Of a stretch of 64,000 bases of DNA, positions 20,592 to 29,483 are shown one piece after another. A model generated the notes under the pieces. It saw only the letters and a program-made list of their open reading frames with translations. It did no database searches and was not told the DNA's origin. Source of the stretch: Blattabacterium cuenoti (lineage in GTDB: Bacteria > Bacteroidota > Bacteroidia > Flavobacteriales > Blattabacteriaceae); the NCBI RefSeq assembly GCF_014251955.1, contig NZ_CP059203.1, forward strand, positions 1 through 64,000. Direction: 5' to 3'. Both the position numbers and the translations under genes were made by a program. How positions within the stretch are numbered: the first letter of the stretch is position 1; each line of letters begins with the position of its first letter.

Positions 20592-22340
20592 ATGGATCAT
20601 AAAAAATATTATTATTTATTTGTATTTGGTTTTTTTTTAATTTTATTGATTAATAATAATCAAGCATACACTTTTCCAATAAAAAAATTTTTTTTCAAAA
20701 AAAAAATACATCTGATTCATGCTGATTTTATACAAAAAAATGAAAAGTCTCACAACGATATTTTTGATTTAACGGGGCATGTTCATTTGGAACATCATGG
20801 ATATCACCTTTTTTGTGATAAAGCTATATATTATAAAAAAAACAATCAATTTTACGGATATGGAAATGTTCAATTAGTATCGAATCAAAATAGAATATAT
20901 TCTCAAAAAATAGAATTTTCAAAAAATTTTTTAAAAGTATCAAAAAATGTGATTTTATTTCAAGATAATATAAAAAAATTAACGGCAAATGCAATTATCT
21001 ATAGTTTTATTAAAAAATCTTTTCAAGCTACTAAAAACGTTATTTTATTTATTAATAATAAATTAAAATTATCTACTCATATTCTAGAATATGATCTTAA
21101 ACTTAAAAAAATTTTTTATAAAAAAGGAGGATGGATTTTTTATGGAAACTCTACAATAATCTATAGTAAAGAAGGAAGTTATTTTCTTACAAAAAAAAAA
21201 GCAGAATTAAAACATGAAATCAAATTAGTTAGTAATAATTATACAGTATATTCTAATACAATGAAGTATTTTTTTCAATTAGACAAACTAGATTTTTTAA
21301 GTCCTACTATTGTAATCCATAATAATAATCAATCAAGTAATTCTTTTCTTTACCTTAAAGAAGGTTCTTTTTTATTTAGAAAAAAAATTTTTTTGTCTAA
21401 AAAAAATTTTAGTATCCATTATAAAGGAAAAATTATAAAAGGAGGATATTTGTTTTTTGATCACAAAAAAAAATATGGATTTATAAAAAATGTTTTTTTT
21501 GAAGATCCTAAAATAGGATATCTAATGGGAGTTTATGGAATTTTTGATTTAAATTCTGGACTTTTCTCTTTAAAAAAAGATTCAACAGCTGTAAAAAAAA
21601 TCTCTAATCAAGATTCTATTATTATTCATTCTGATACTATTCAAATTTCTTTATTGAAAAAATCTACTACCTTGATTCAAGCTTTTCCTGTTAAAAACAT
21701 TTTTTTTATGAATGGAGTTATGCAAGGAAAATGCGATTTTTTAGTATATGAACAATCAAATAATAATTCTTCTATTATCCATTCTTCAATGCTATTGAAT
21801 GGAAATCCTATTTTTTGGATTAACAACAACCAACAATTTACTGGAGATAGCATTAGTATCTCTATGAAAAACAATATGATAGATTCATTATCTATAAAAA
21901 ATGTGTTTTTTATAAAAAAAATAAATTCAGAAAAATTTCATCAAATAAAAGGAGAAAATATGACTGGTTTTTTTAATCATGAAAAAAAAAATATAGAAAA
22001 AATTTTGATTAAAGGAAATGCTAAAAGCATTATTTTTCTTTATGATACTACACAAAATTTAATTAACAAATCATCTTGTGGAATAATCTTGTTAGAATTA
22101 AAAAAAGAAGGAAAAGAAATTAGTAAAATTTCTTGTATAGATAAAGCTTATTCAGAACTTTTTCCTTTTTCCTCTAAAAATATTTACAAAAAAAACCTTT
22201 TTTTCCCTAAATTTTTTTGGAGAGAAAGAGAAGAAAAAGAAATTCAATCTAAAAAAAATTCTGTTTTGAAACAAATAGAAAAATATAAAGAAGAAAGTTT
22301 TTTGGAACAAAAAGAAAGAAAAAAAATAAAAAAAAATTAA
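20592..22340 (+). CDS. OstA/LptA-like periplasmic protein
   Basis: OstA-like proteins in Bacteroidetes are thought to carry lipopolysaccharide across the periplasm. I chose the ATG at 20592; an in-frame TTG nine bases upstream adds only three residues. A signal peptide is clear at about residues 7-26. The rest is a series of short beta-strand repeats of the OstA type: 'DLTGHVHLEHHGYHLFCDKA', 'GYGNVQLV', 'ATKNVILFINNKLKL'. The C-terminus is lysine-rich. Its place between the LptD-like gene and lptB supports a transport role. The molecular function is inferred from family and context. Confidence 0.75.
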   Translation: MDHKKYYYLFVFGFFLILLINNNQAYTFPIKKFFFKKKIHLIHADFIQKNEKSHNDIFDLTGHVHLEHHGYHLFCDKAIYYKKNNQFYGYGNVQLVSNQNRIYSQKIEFSKNFLKVSKNVILFQDNIKKLTANAIIYSFIKKSFQATKNVILFINNKLKLSTHILEYDLKLKKIFYKKGGWIFYGNSTIIYSKEGSYFLTKKKAELKHEIKLVSNNYTVYSNTMKYFFQLDKLDFLSPTIVIHNNNQSSNSFLYLKEGSFLFRKKIFLSKKNFSIHYKGKIIKGGYLFFDHKKKYGFIKNVFFEDPKIGYLMGVYGIFDLNSGLFSLKKDSTAVKKISNQDSIIIHSDTIQISLLKKSTTLIQAFPVKNIFFMNGVMQGKCDFLVYEQSNNNSSIIHSSMLLNGNPIFWINNNQQFTGDSISISMKNNMIDSLSIKNVFFIKKINSEKFHQIKGENMTGFFNHEKKNIEKILIKGNAKSIIFLYDTTQNLINKSSCGIILLELKKEGKEISKISCIDKAYSELFPFSSKNIYKKNLFFPKFFWREREEKEIQSKKNSVLKQIEKYKEESFLEQKERKKIKKN

Positions 22341-22360
22341 ATTTTTTATAGAGAATAGAG

Positions 22361-23584
22361 ATGAAAGGAAAAGAATTAGAGAATGATTTTATTCAATATC
22401 AAACTCAAGTTAATCCTAATTCCATGAAAATTATGGTGGATTATGCAGAAGGTAATTACATTTATGGAAAAAATGGAAAAAAGTATTTAGACTTTGTAGC
22501 AGGAGTTTCTGTAAATGTATTAGGACATGGAAATAAAAAAATAAAAGAAGCTATCAAAAAACAGGTAGATAAGTATTTACATACTATGGTGTATGGAGAA
22601 TTTATACAAGAAATTTGTGTCAACCTTTGTAAAAAAATATCAGAAAATACTCCAGATCCATTGAAGACTACTTACTTAGTAAATTCAGGAACTGAAGCAG
22701 TAGAAGGGGCCTTGAAACTCGCTAAGTGTTATACAGGACGAGAAGAAATTATTTCCTGTAAAGGGGCTTATCATGGAAGTACACATGGATCTATGAGTGT
22801 TATGGGATATGAAAAAAATAAAAGACCTTTTAGACCTCTCCTTCCCTTGGTTAAATTTATAACATTTAATCAAATAGAAGAATTCATTTCTTCCATTACA
22901 GATAAAACAGCTTGTGTCATTTTAGAAACAATACAAACCTCTTCAGGGATAATATTACCTGATCGTTCTTTTTTAAAAAAAGTTAAAAAACAATGTCAAA
23001 AAAAAAATACTTTAATGATCCTTGATGAAATCCAAACTGGATTTGGAAGAACAGGAAAGCTCTTTGCTTTTGAACATTATGGAATTGTTCCTGATATTCT
23101 AATTATGGGAAAAGGAATGGGTGGAGGAATGCCTATTAGTGGATTTATTTCCTCTCATGAAATAATGAGATCTTTTTGCGATCATGTTCCATTAGGACAT
23201 ATAACGACTTTTGGTGGAAATGCTGTAGCAGCATCAGCGGCTTTAGCGACATTAATTCAACTAGTTGATTCTCAAATTATGGAAAAAGTATCGATAAAAG
23301 AAAAATGGATTAGAAAATATTTGGTTCATGATGAAATTAAAAATATTCATGGAAAGGGACTTCTCTTATCTTTTGAATTAAAAAACAAAAATCACATAGA
23401 AAAAGTATTACAGTCTTGTATAAAAAAAGGATTAATACTATTTCGTTTTTTATTTCATAACAGTTCTTTACGTATTTCTCCTCCATTAACCATCACAAAA
23501 AAAGAAATACAAATAGGATGTTCTATTATTATAGAAAGTTTAAATGAACTAAAGATAGGTTGTAATAATAGTAGTAAAAAGTAA
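22361..23584 (+). CDS. class III PLP aminotransferase (acetylornithine/ornithine type)
   Basis: PLP-dependent aminotransferase of the ArgD/GabT family. It has NSGTEAVEGALKLA (cofactor phosphate binding), the ILDEIQTGFGRTG motif (aspartate to the PLP nitrogen), and MGKGMGGGMPISG with the Schiff-base lysine at about K251. The length of 407 residues is complete. A gene of this type beside an OstA-like gene is a common flavobacterial arrangement. The substrate cannot be fixed from sequence: acetylornithine, ornithine or another omega-amino acid are all possible. The last residues (NNSSKK) come from AAT/AGT triplets. Confidence 0.82.
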   Translation: MKGKELENDFIQYQTQVNPNSMKIMVDYAEGNYIYGKNGKKYLDFVAGVSVNVLGHGNKKIKEAIKKQVDKYLHTMVYGEFIQEICVNLCKKISENTPDPLKTTYLVNSGTEAVEGALKLAKCYTGREEIISCKGAYHGSTHGSMSVMGYEKNKRPFRPLLPLVKFITFNQIEEFISSITDKTACVILETIQTSSGIILPDRSFLKKVKKQCQKKNTLMILDEIQTGFGRTGKLFAFEHYGIVPDILIMGKGMGGGMPISGFISSHEIMRSFCDHVPLGHITTFGGNAVAASAALATLIQLVDSQIMEKVSIKEKWIRKYLVHDEIKNIHGKGLLLSFELKNKNHIEKVLQSCIKKGLILFRFLFHNSSLRISPPLTITKKEIQIGCSIIIESLNELKIGCNNSSKK

Positions 23585-23696
23585 ATCGTGTTAATTTAAT
23601 TAAAAAAAAATACTACTATACTAATATGTATTTTATTTATTGTGTTATGATATTCTCTTGTTTTTTAGTATGATGTAAATAAATATAAAAAAATTA

Positions 23697-24457
23697 ATGG
23701 AATTATTAAGATTTTTTATTGAATTAGCTTATAATGGAAAATATTATCATGGATGGCAAATACAAAAAAAAACAAATACTATAGAAGAAAAATTAGAATA
23801 TTGTTTATCTAAACTATTGAAAACGTCTCTAAATGTGGTAGGAGCAGGAAGAACAGATAGTGGAGTTCATGCAAAACAGATGTTTGCACATTTTGATTTA
23901 AAAAATAGGATAAACAAAAATTTGGTGAAAAGATTAAATGTTTTTTTGCCTAAAGATATTAAAGTAATTAATATTTTTCCAGTTAAAAAACATATTCATG
24001 CCAGATTTAGTGCAATAAGTCGTACTTATAAATATTATTTAACATCTGAAAAAAATCCATTTTTTCAAGATTTTTCTTGGTACTGTTTTTATTCTTTAAA
24101 TATTAAAAAAATGAATATCGCTTCTAGAATTTTAATGGAATATAAAAATTTTAGTGCTTTTTGCAAAAAAAATAGGAAAGATAAAAAAAAAACAATATAT
24201 GCAAAATATACAATGCTTATTGGTCTATAAAAAATAATAATACATGTTTTTTTACTATTGAAGCAAATCGGTTTTTAAGAAATATGGTAAGATCCATTAT
24301 TGGAACGCTTATTGACGTTGGAAGAGAAAAAATGAGTATAAATAGATTTGTAGAAATTATAGAATCAAAAAATCATGCTAATTGTAGTAGTACAGTAGTT
24401 CCTGCATGTGGATTATTTCTTACTAAAATTCTTTATCCAGAAGACATTTTTTTATGA
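23697..24457 (+). pseudogene. truA: tRNA pseudouridine(38-40) synthase TruA, frameshifted at a poly-A run
   Basis: TruA converts uridines 38-40 in the anticodon arm. Frame one (23697-24230) carries the N-terminal part and the catalytic motif GAGRTDSGVHA, then stops. The rest of the protein (KIYNAYWSIKNN..., FLRNMVRSIIGTLIDVG, VPACGLFLTKILYP) is intact in another frame up to 24457. The break lies at ten A (24183-24192). Adding one A gives KKKNNICKIYNAYW, which matches the family exactly. Slippage of RNA polymerase on A runs, known in other A+T-rich endosymbionts, could restore some product. The stop overlaps the start of the next gene (ATGA). Confidence 0.88.
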
Positions 24458-26199
24458 AAAAAAATTTGAAAGGATTTTATTTTCAACAACTTTTAAAAAT
24501 CAGTTTAAACTACAAACTGATTTTAATATCAACAATCATCACTTCTATATTAATATCTTTCATATCTGCTTATAGACCAAAATTAATACAAAAAGCTATA
24601 GATGTTCATATAGTTTATAAAGATTTTTTTGGACTTAAAAATGTATTGATATGGATAATGACTCTTCTTTTTCTAGAAAGTATATTTCATTTTATTTTAT
24701 TATATCTATCTAATATTCTTGCTCAAAATGTAATTGAAAAAATTAGAATTCTTTTATTTGAAAAATTTTTGCATTTTAAAAATTCTTTTTTTCATAAAAC
24801 ATCAATAGGAAAATTGGTGTCTTATTCTGTTTCAGACATAGAAACAATTACTGTGATATTTAATGATGGAATTTTGCTAGTATCTGGAGATGTATTCAGA
24901 ATAATGATGATTATAATTATGATGTATACGATGCATAAAAAATTGTCTTTTATTGTTCTTTTTACTATTCCATTTATGTATATTATAACTCGTTTTTTTC
25001 AAAAAACATTAAAAAAAATGTTTCATGAAGAACGTATACATAATTCACGTTTAAATAGTTTTTTGCAAGAAAAAATTATAGGAATGTCCATCATTCAGCT
25101 TTTTCATAAAGAAAAAGAAGAATATTTAAAATTTAAATCAATCAATCATAGATTGATGAGTGCACATTTTAAAACTATTTTTTATTTTTCTATTTTTTTT
25201 CCAATTGTAGAAATTATATCTGCAGCAACAATAAGCATTGTCATATTTTATGGAGGATATCATTCTATTGATGGGTATAATAATATCAATGTAAAACCGG
25301 GACAAATCATTGCTTTTATTTTTTTTATTTATCTACTTTTTCGTCCTATGCGACAAATAGCAGATAGATTTAATATAATACAAAGAGGAATAGCAGGAAT
25401 AGAACGTATATTTTCTATATTAAATTCTGGGGAAACAATTATTGATAAAGGAAACATACGAATCAAAAAGTTAAAAGGACATATTGTGTTTAATAATGTT
25501 TATTTTTCCTATCTTGATGGAGAAATGGTCCTCAAAGGAATTTCTTTTGAAATAAACCCTGGAGAAAAAGTAGCTATAGTAGGATCTACAGGTTCTGGAA
25601 AATCCACAATGACGCATTTAATTTCTAGATCTTACGAAATAAAAAAAGGAAATATTTTAATTGATGGACATCATATTCAAGATATTGAGTTAAAAAATTT
25701 AAGATCTCATATAAGAGTAGTGACACAAGATACATTTTTATTTAATGATTCTATTATGAATAATATTACTTTAGGAGATCCTTCTATTAGCATAGATAAA
25801 ATAGAAAAAATGTCAAAAAAAATAGGAATACATAGTTTTATAACATCTTTGCCACATGGATACAAATATATTGTAAAAGAAAGAGGAGATATTCTTTCAC
25901 TTGGAGAAAAACAGTTAATTTCTTTTTTAAGAGTACAAATGCATCCTTATTCTATGCTTATTCTAGATGAGGCAACATCTTCTTTAAATCAGGAATTAGA
26001 AAAATTGATTTATCATGCAACAGATTGTATAACAAAAAATAAAACTTCAATTATTATTACTCATCGTCTTTCTACATTAGAAAATGCAGACAAAATATTA
26101 GCGATGAATAAAGGATATCTTGTAGAAAAAGGAACTCATGAAGAATTAATCCAATTAAATGGATATTATGCAGGATTATATAAAAAAACCTTTCTTTAA
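24454..26199 (+). CDS. ABC exporter, fused permease and ATPase
   Basis: Half-size exporter of the MsbA/multidrug type, likely acting as a dimer in the inner membrane. It has six hydrophobic segments in residues about 15-320 and an ATPase domain after about 345. Walker A is GSTGSGKST, the signature is LSLGEKQ and Walker B is MLILDEATS. The D-loop reads SLN instead of the usual S-D pattern, a substitution at a normally acidic position. Start ATG 24454 overlaps the truA stop by 4 bp. The substrate is unknown; lipid A-core export is possible given the Lpt genes nearby. Confidence 0.85.
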   Translation: MKKNLKGFYFQQLLKISLNYKLILISTIITSILISFISAYRPKLIQKAIDVHIVYKDFFGLKNVLIWIMTLLFLESIFHFILLYLSNILAQNVIEKIRILLFEKFLHFKNSFFHKTSIGKLVSYSVSDIETITVIFNDGILLVSGDVFRIMMIIIMMYTMHKKLSFIVLFTIPFMYIITRFFQKTLKKMFHEERIHNSRLNSFLQEKIIGMSIIQLFHKEKEEYLKFKSINHRLMSAHFKTIFYFSIFFPIVEIISAATISIVIFYGGYHSIDGYNNINVKPGQIIAFIFFIYLLFRPMRQIADRFNIIQRGIAGIERIFSILNSGETIIDKGNIRIKKLKGHIVFNNVYFSYLDGEMVLKGISFEINPGEKVAIVGSTGSGKSTMTHLISRSYEIKKGNILIDGHHIQDIELKNLRSHIRVVTQDTFLFNDSIMNNITLGDPSISIDKIEKMSKKIGIHSFITSLPHGYKYIVKERGDILSLGEKQLISFLRVQMHPYSMLILDEATSSLNQELEKLIYHATDCITKNKTSIIITHRLSTLENADKILAMNKGYLVEKGTHEELIQLNGYYAGLYKKTFL

Positions 26200-26209
26200 T
26201 AAAGAATAA

Positions 26210-27460
26210 TCATGTACAAGATTTTTCTATTTTTAAGAAATAAGTTTTTTTTAATTGATTGTTAACCCAATTTTTAATCTCATGTTTTTTTTTAATGTTT
26301 TTCACAAGTTTTTTTAATCTTGGATAATCTTTTTCTAAAGAAATAGAATGAAAAGGAATTCTTTCCAATAATTTAACAATAAAGAAAACTTCTTTTCCAT
26401 TGATAATTTCTTTATAGGGATCAGAAATTTCCCCATTTTTTAAATGATGTAATGCCTTTTTCATTTTTTCTGATAGATGATTTTCTTCAAATAAATTTTT
26501 TTTCCATATAAAAGAAAAATTCATGTTCATGTTCATGATTTTTATTGGATTTTTAATAAATATAATGTCATTTCCATCTAAAATTGTTTTAGGAATAATT
26601 TCATGATTTATAATTCGTTTTTTTACTAATTGAATAAATGATTTTGTTTTGCAAAATTCTTCTTCCGTATATTTAGGTTTGATTAAAATATGTCTAATAT
26701 CTATTTTATTCCCTATTTTTTTTTCCAGTTTAACTAAATGAAATCCTAAATCTGTTTCAAAAGGTTCAGAAATTTCTTTTTCTTCCAAAGAAAAAACCAC
26801 ACGTTCAAATTCTTTTGATAGATCTTCTTTTTTGATTCCCTGAATCAGTCCCCCTTTCAATGCCGAATAGATATCTTCGGATAATAAAATAGCTTTCATA
26901 GAAAAATCCATATCTGAATGGATTTCATTTTTTATTTTTTTTAAGTAATCAATAATTTTTTTTCGGTGTAGTTCACTTAATTTTGGATAAAAAACCATAT
27001 AGGATATCCTAACTTGTTTAGGAACTTTTGGTAAAGAATACTTATTCTTAAAAAAGAAAGATTTCACTTCTTTAGGGGATATTTCTAGATTTTTAATAAT
27101 TTTTTGATGATATTTTTCTATATATTGATTATCTTTTAATTTTTCTAATTCTTCTGAAAAAGATTCTTGATTTGTAAATTTTTTTTGTGAATCTAACTCT
27201 TGATCATAGACTTTTATATTAGGATCTTTTTTTGCATGATAGAGTATTAATTTCTGAATGATCAAATTTTCTAATCCTTCGCAAAAGGTCATTTTTTTAT
27301 CAGAAGAACTTAAATAATGTTTTACTTCAGAATCTAAAATAATTTCATTTCCTATTACTGCAGAAATCCCATTTACTTTATCTCCATTTTCTTTATCCAA
27401 AGAAAAAGAAAAATAAGTAGGAAAAAACAAAGAAATAATAAGAAAATATTTCTTAATCAT
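26210..27460 (-). CDS. SurA-like periplasmic peptidyl-prolyl isomerase/chaperone
   Basis: Periplasmic chaperone for outer-membrane proteins. I chose the ATG at 27460 because MIKKYFLIISLFFPTYFSFS is a good signal peptide. In-frame starts at 27481 and 27505 add residues before the signal peptide. The SurA-type N-domain follows (AVIGNEIILDSEV). A first rotamase domain includes KGGLIQGIKKEDLSKEFERVVFSL and 'PFETDLGFHLVKLE'. A second, more degenerate rotamase begins around IDIRHILIKP. It is convergent with the ABC exporter and divergent from lptB. A client such as the LptD-like barrel is plausible. Confidence 0.85.
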   Translation of the reverse strand: MIKKYFLIISLFFPTYFSFSLDKENGDKVNGISAVIGNEIILDSEVKHYLSSSDKKMTFCEGLENLIIQKLILYHAKKDPNIKVYDQELDSQKKFTNQESFSEELEKLKDNQYIEKYHQKIIKNLEISPKEVKSFFFKNKYSLPKVPKQVRISYMVFYPKLSELHRKKIIDYLKKIKNEIHSDMDFSMKAILLSEDIYSALKGGLIQGIKKEDLSKEFERVVFSLEEKEISEPFETDLGFHLVKLEKKIGNKIDIRHILIKPKYTEEEFCKTKSFIQLVKKRIINHEIIPKTILDGNDIIFIKNPIKIMNMNMNFSFIWKKNLFEENHLSEKMKKALHHLKNGEISDPYKEIINGKEVFFIVKLLERIPFHSISLEKDYPRLKKLVKNIKKKHEIKNWVNNQLKKTYFLKIEKSCT

Positions 27461-27556
27461 ATTTATGATGATATCATTCATACTATTAAATTTGCAATTT
27501 TGCAATTTAATATAAAAAATATTTTCAATCTACCTTTTCACAAAAAAAAAAAAACT

Positions 27557-28288
27557 ATGACATTAATAGTCAAAAATATATGTAAAAAACATATAGTAAA
27601 AAATGTTTCTTTACAATTAAAAAATGGAGAAATAGTGGGATTAATAGGGCCTAATGGAGCTGGAAAAACAACTTCTTTTTATATGATAGTAGGATTGATT
27701 AGACCTGATATAGGAAAAATTCTTCTTAATGGAGAAGACATCACTAAATATCCCATATACCAACGTTCTAAAAAAGGAATTGGATATTTGGCACAAGAAC
27801 CATCTATTTTTAGAAAATTATCTGTGGAAGATAATATTTTATGCATATTAGAAATGCAAAAAAATTCTTCTAAAGAAAGAAAAGAAAAAACAGAAAAATT
27901 GATTGAAGAATTTGGTTTGCAAAATATTAGAAAAATACGTGGAGATCTTCTTTCTGGTGGAGAACGTAGACGTACTGAAATTGCTAGATGTTTAGCTGTA
28001 AATCCTAATTTTATTCTTTTAGACGAACCTTTTTCTGGAATAGATCCAATAGCTACAGAAGAATTACAACAAATTATTTTTTCTTTGAAAGAAAAAAAAA
28101 TTGGAATATTGATAACTGATCATAATGTTCAAGAAACGTTTCTAATAACAGATCGTATTTATTTAATGTTTGAAGGAAAAATATTAAAAAAAGGGACTTC
28201 TAAAGAATTAATACAAGATCCCGTAGTCAAAAAAGTTTATCTAGGAAGAAAATCGTTTTTTTTTTATAATAAAATCGTAAAAGAATGA
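27557..28288 (+). CDS. lptB: LPS export ABC transporter ATPase LptB
   Basis: Cytoplasmic ATPase that powers lipopolysaccharide extraction from the inner membrane. ATG 27557 gives 243 residues, the normal LptB length; an upstream TTG frame is non-conserved. Walker A is GPNGAGKTTSFYM, the signature is LLSGGERRRTEIARCLA, and Walker B with D-loop is FILLDEPFSGIDP, followed by the H-loop in ITDHNVQET. These are highly specific to LptB. Its stop overlaps the thiN start (ATGA at 28285-28288). Confidence 0.94.
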   Translation: MTLIVKNICKKHIVKNVSLQLKNGEIVGLIGPNGAGKTTSFYMIVGLIRPDIGKILLNGEDITKYPIYQRSKKGIGYLAQEPSIFRKLSVEDNILCILEMQKNSSKERKEKTEKLIEEFGLQNIRKIRGDLLSGGERRRTEIARCLAVNPNFILLDEPFSGIDPIATEELQQIIFSLKEKKIGILITDHNVQETFLITDRIYLMFEGKILKKGTSKELIQDPVVKKVYLGRKSFFFYNKIVKE

Positions 28289-28914
28289 ATCACCGTTTTC
28301 TAGGACCAGAAGTAGGATTATTTTTAAATGGAGACCCCCCAAGAACTTTCTATCAAGAAAATTTTTCTTATGAAAAAATATTTGCTGTCAATGGAGCTTT
28401 TTCCTATCTAAAAAAATTAGGAATAGAAGTTGATTGTGTAATAGGAGATTTTGATTCTTTAAAAAAAAATGTCTACAATTTAGACAATAAGTTTTTTTTT
28501 GAAATTGATGATCCAAATTATACAGATTTTGATAAAGCATTAAAAATAATATATCAAAAAGGTTATTTCAATATAAACGTTTGGGGATCTAGTGGAAAAG
28601 AACAAGATCATTTTTTAGGAAATTTATCTACAGCCTTGAAATATAAAAAAAAATTATCCATTATTTTTCATGATAATTATCATTCTTATTTTTTTTCTGG
28701 TAAAAAAAATTTTTTTTACCAGAAAAAAAATAAAAAGATATCTCTTTTTCCATTTCCAAAAGTAGAAGGATTATCAACTCATGGGCTAAAATATTCTCTT
28801 ACTAACAAATTTCTAAAAATAGGGAAATGCATAGGAATTAGGAATGAAGCAATTGATAATAAAATAGAGATAAATTACAAAAAAGGTGAATTATTAATTT
28901 TTATAGAAAGATAA
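28285..28914 (+). CDS. thiN: thiamine diphosphokinase
   Basis: Converts thiamine to thiamine diphosphate, the cofactor of SucA. The 209 residues include FLNGDPPR near the N-terminus, FAVNGAFSYLKKLGIEVDCVIGDFDSL, and the DFDKALKII and WGSSGKEQDHFLGNL motifs of the TPK family. A 48-bp perfect palindrome lies within codons for residues about 134-150 (YFFSGKKNFFYQKKNK). The reading frame is kept through it. The last 21 bp overlap the convergent oxidoreductase gene. Confidence 0.87.
   Translation: MNHRFLGPEVGLFLNGDPPRTFYQENFSYEKIFAVNGAFSYLKKLGIEVDCVIGDFDSLKKNVYNLDNKFFFEIDDPNYTDFDKALKIIYQKGYFNINVWGSSGKEQDHFLGNLSTALKYKKKLSIIFHDNYHSYFFSGKKNFFYQKKNKKISLFPFPKVEGLSTHGLKYSLTNKFLKIGKCIGIRNEAIDNKIEINYKKGELLIFIER
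28686..28733. repeat. 48-bp perfect palindrome inside thiN
   Basis: The left arm reads TTA, eight T, CTGGT, eight A. The right arm is its exact reverse complement with no spacer (centre between 28709 and 28710). The match stops at 28685/28734. It is read through in frame by thiN. Confidence 0.95.
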
Positions 28915-29466
28915 ATATTGATTTATTTTAAAAATAATTTTATCCGCATGTTTTTCCAAAACATATGAATGATTTTTTATATCATTATTATTCAATGAAT
29001 TCATTGAAATGTGCACATATCCATGATAAATCATATTAAGAACAAATGCAGTTTGTTGAATGGGGCGTAAAAATTCATCTATAGTAAAATTATTTCTAGA
29101 TCCAGCATGAAAAGAATTCTCTTCTGCTCCAGAAGTTATAGATACTAATAAATGTTTTCCTGAAAGAAAGTTTTTTCCATCATTATATAGTTTTGTAAAA
29201 ACTTTGTCCTTCCATTCTTTCAGAAGAGATGGGTAACTGTACCAATAAAATGGAAATTGAAAAACAATAAATTCCACATTAAAAAGAATTTTTATTTCTT
29301 CATTTACTTTAACTTTGAAATCGGGATAAATATTATATAAATTTCGTATAATAATTTTTTCTTCTCCTTTATTTTTATCATGAATTCTTTTTACAATTTT
29401 TTTGTTCAAAATAGATTTTTTTATATTAGGATGAGCTACTAAAAACAAAATATTTTTTATTTTCAT
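28894..29466 (-). CDS. NAD(P)H-dependent flavin oxidoreductase (KefF/MdaB-like)
   Basis: Flavodoxin-fold quinone/NAD(P)H oxidoreductase. The N-terminal FLVAHPNIKKS is the FMN phosphate loop region. The central FQFPFYWYSYPSLLKEWKDKVF is the family hallmark, and LLVSITSGAEENSFHAG follows. The 190 residues are complete. It lies 17 bp downstream of mdh on the same strand. The physiological substrate is unknown. The C-terminus overlaps thiN by 21 bp on the opposite strand. Confidence 0.85.
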   Translation of the reverse strand: MKIKNILFLVAHPNIKKSILNKKIVKRIHDKNKGEEKIIIRNLYNIYPDFKVKVNEEIKILFNVEFIVFQFPFYWYSYPSLLKEWKDKVFTKLYNDGKNFLSGKHLLVSITSGAEENSFHAGSRNNFTIDEFLRPIQQTAFVLNMIYHGYVHISMNSLNNNDIKNHSYVLEKHADKIIFKINQYLSFYKN

Positions 29467-29483
29467 GATAAAAAAAATGAAAA

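Noticed and set aside
27500..27556. Longer lptB start at 27500 (TTG)
   Set aside because: The added residues are low complexity and extend into the divergent SurA-like gene's upstream region. ATG 27557 gives the normal LptB N-terminus.
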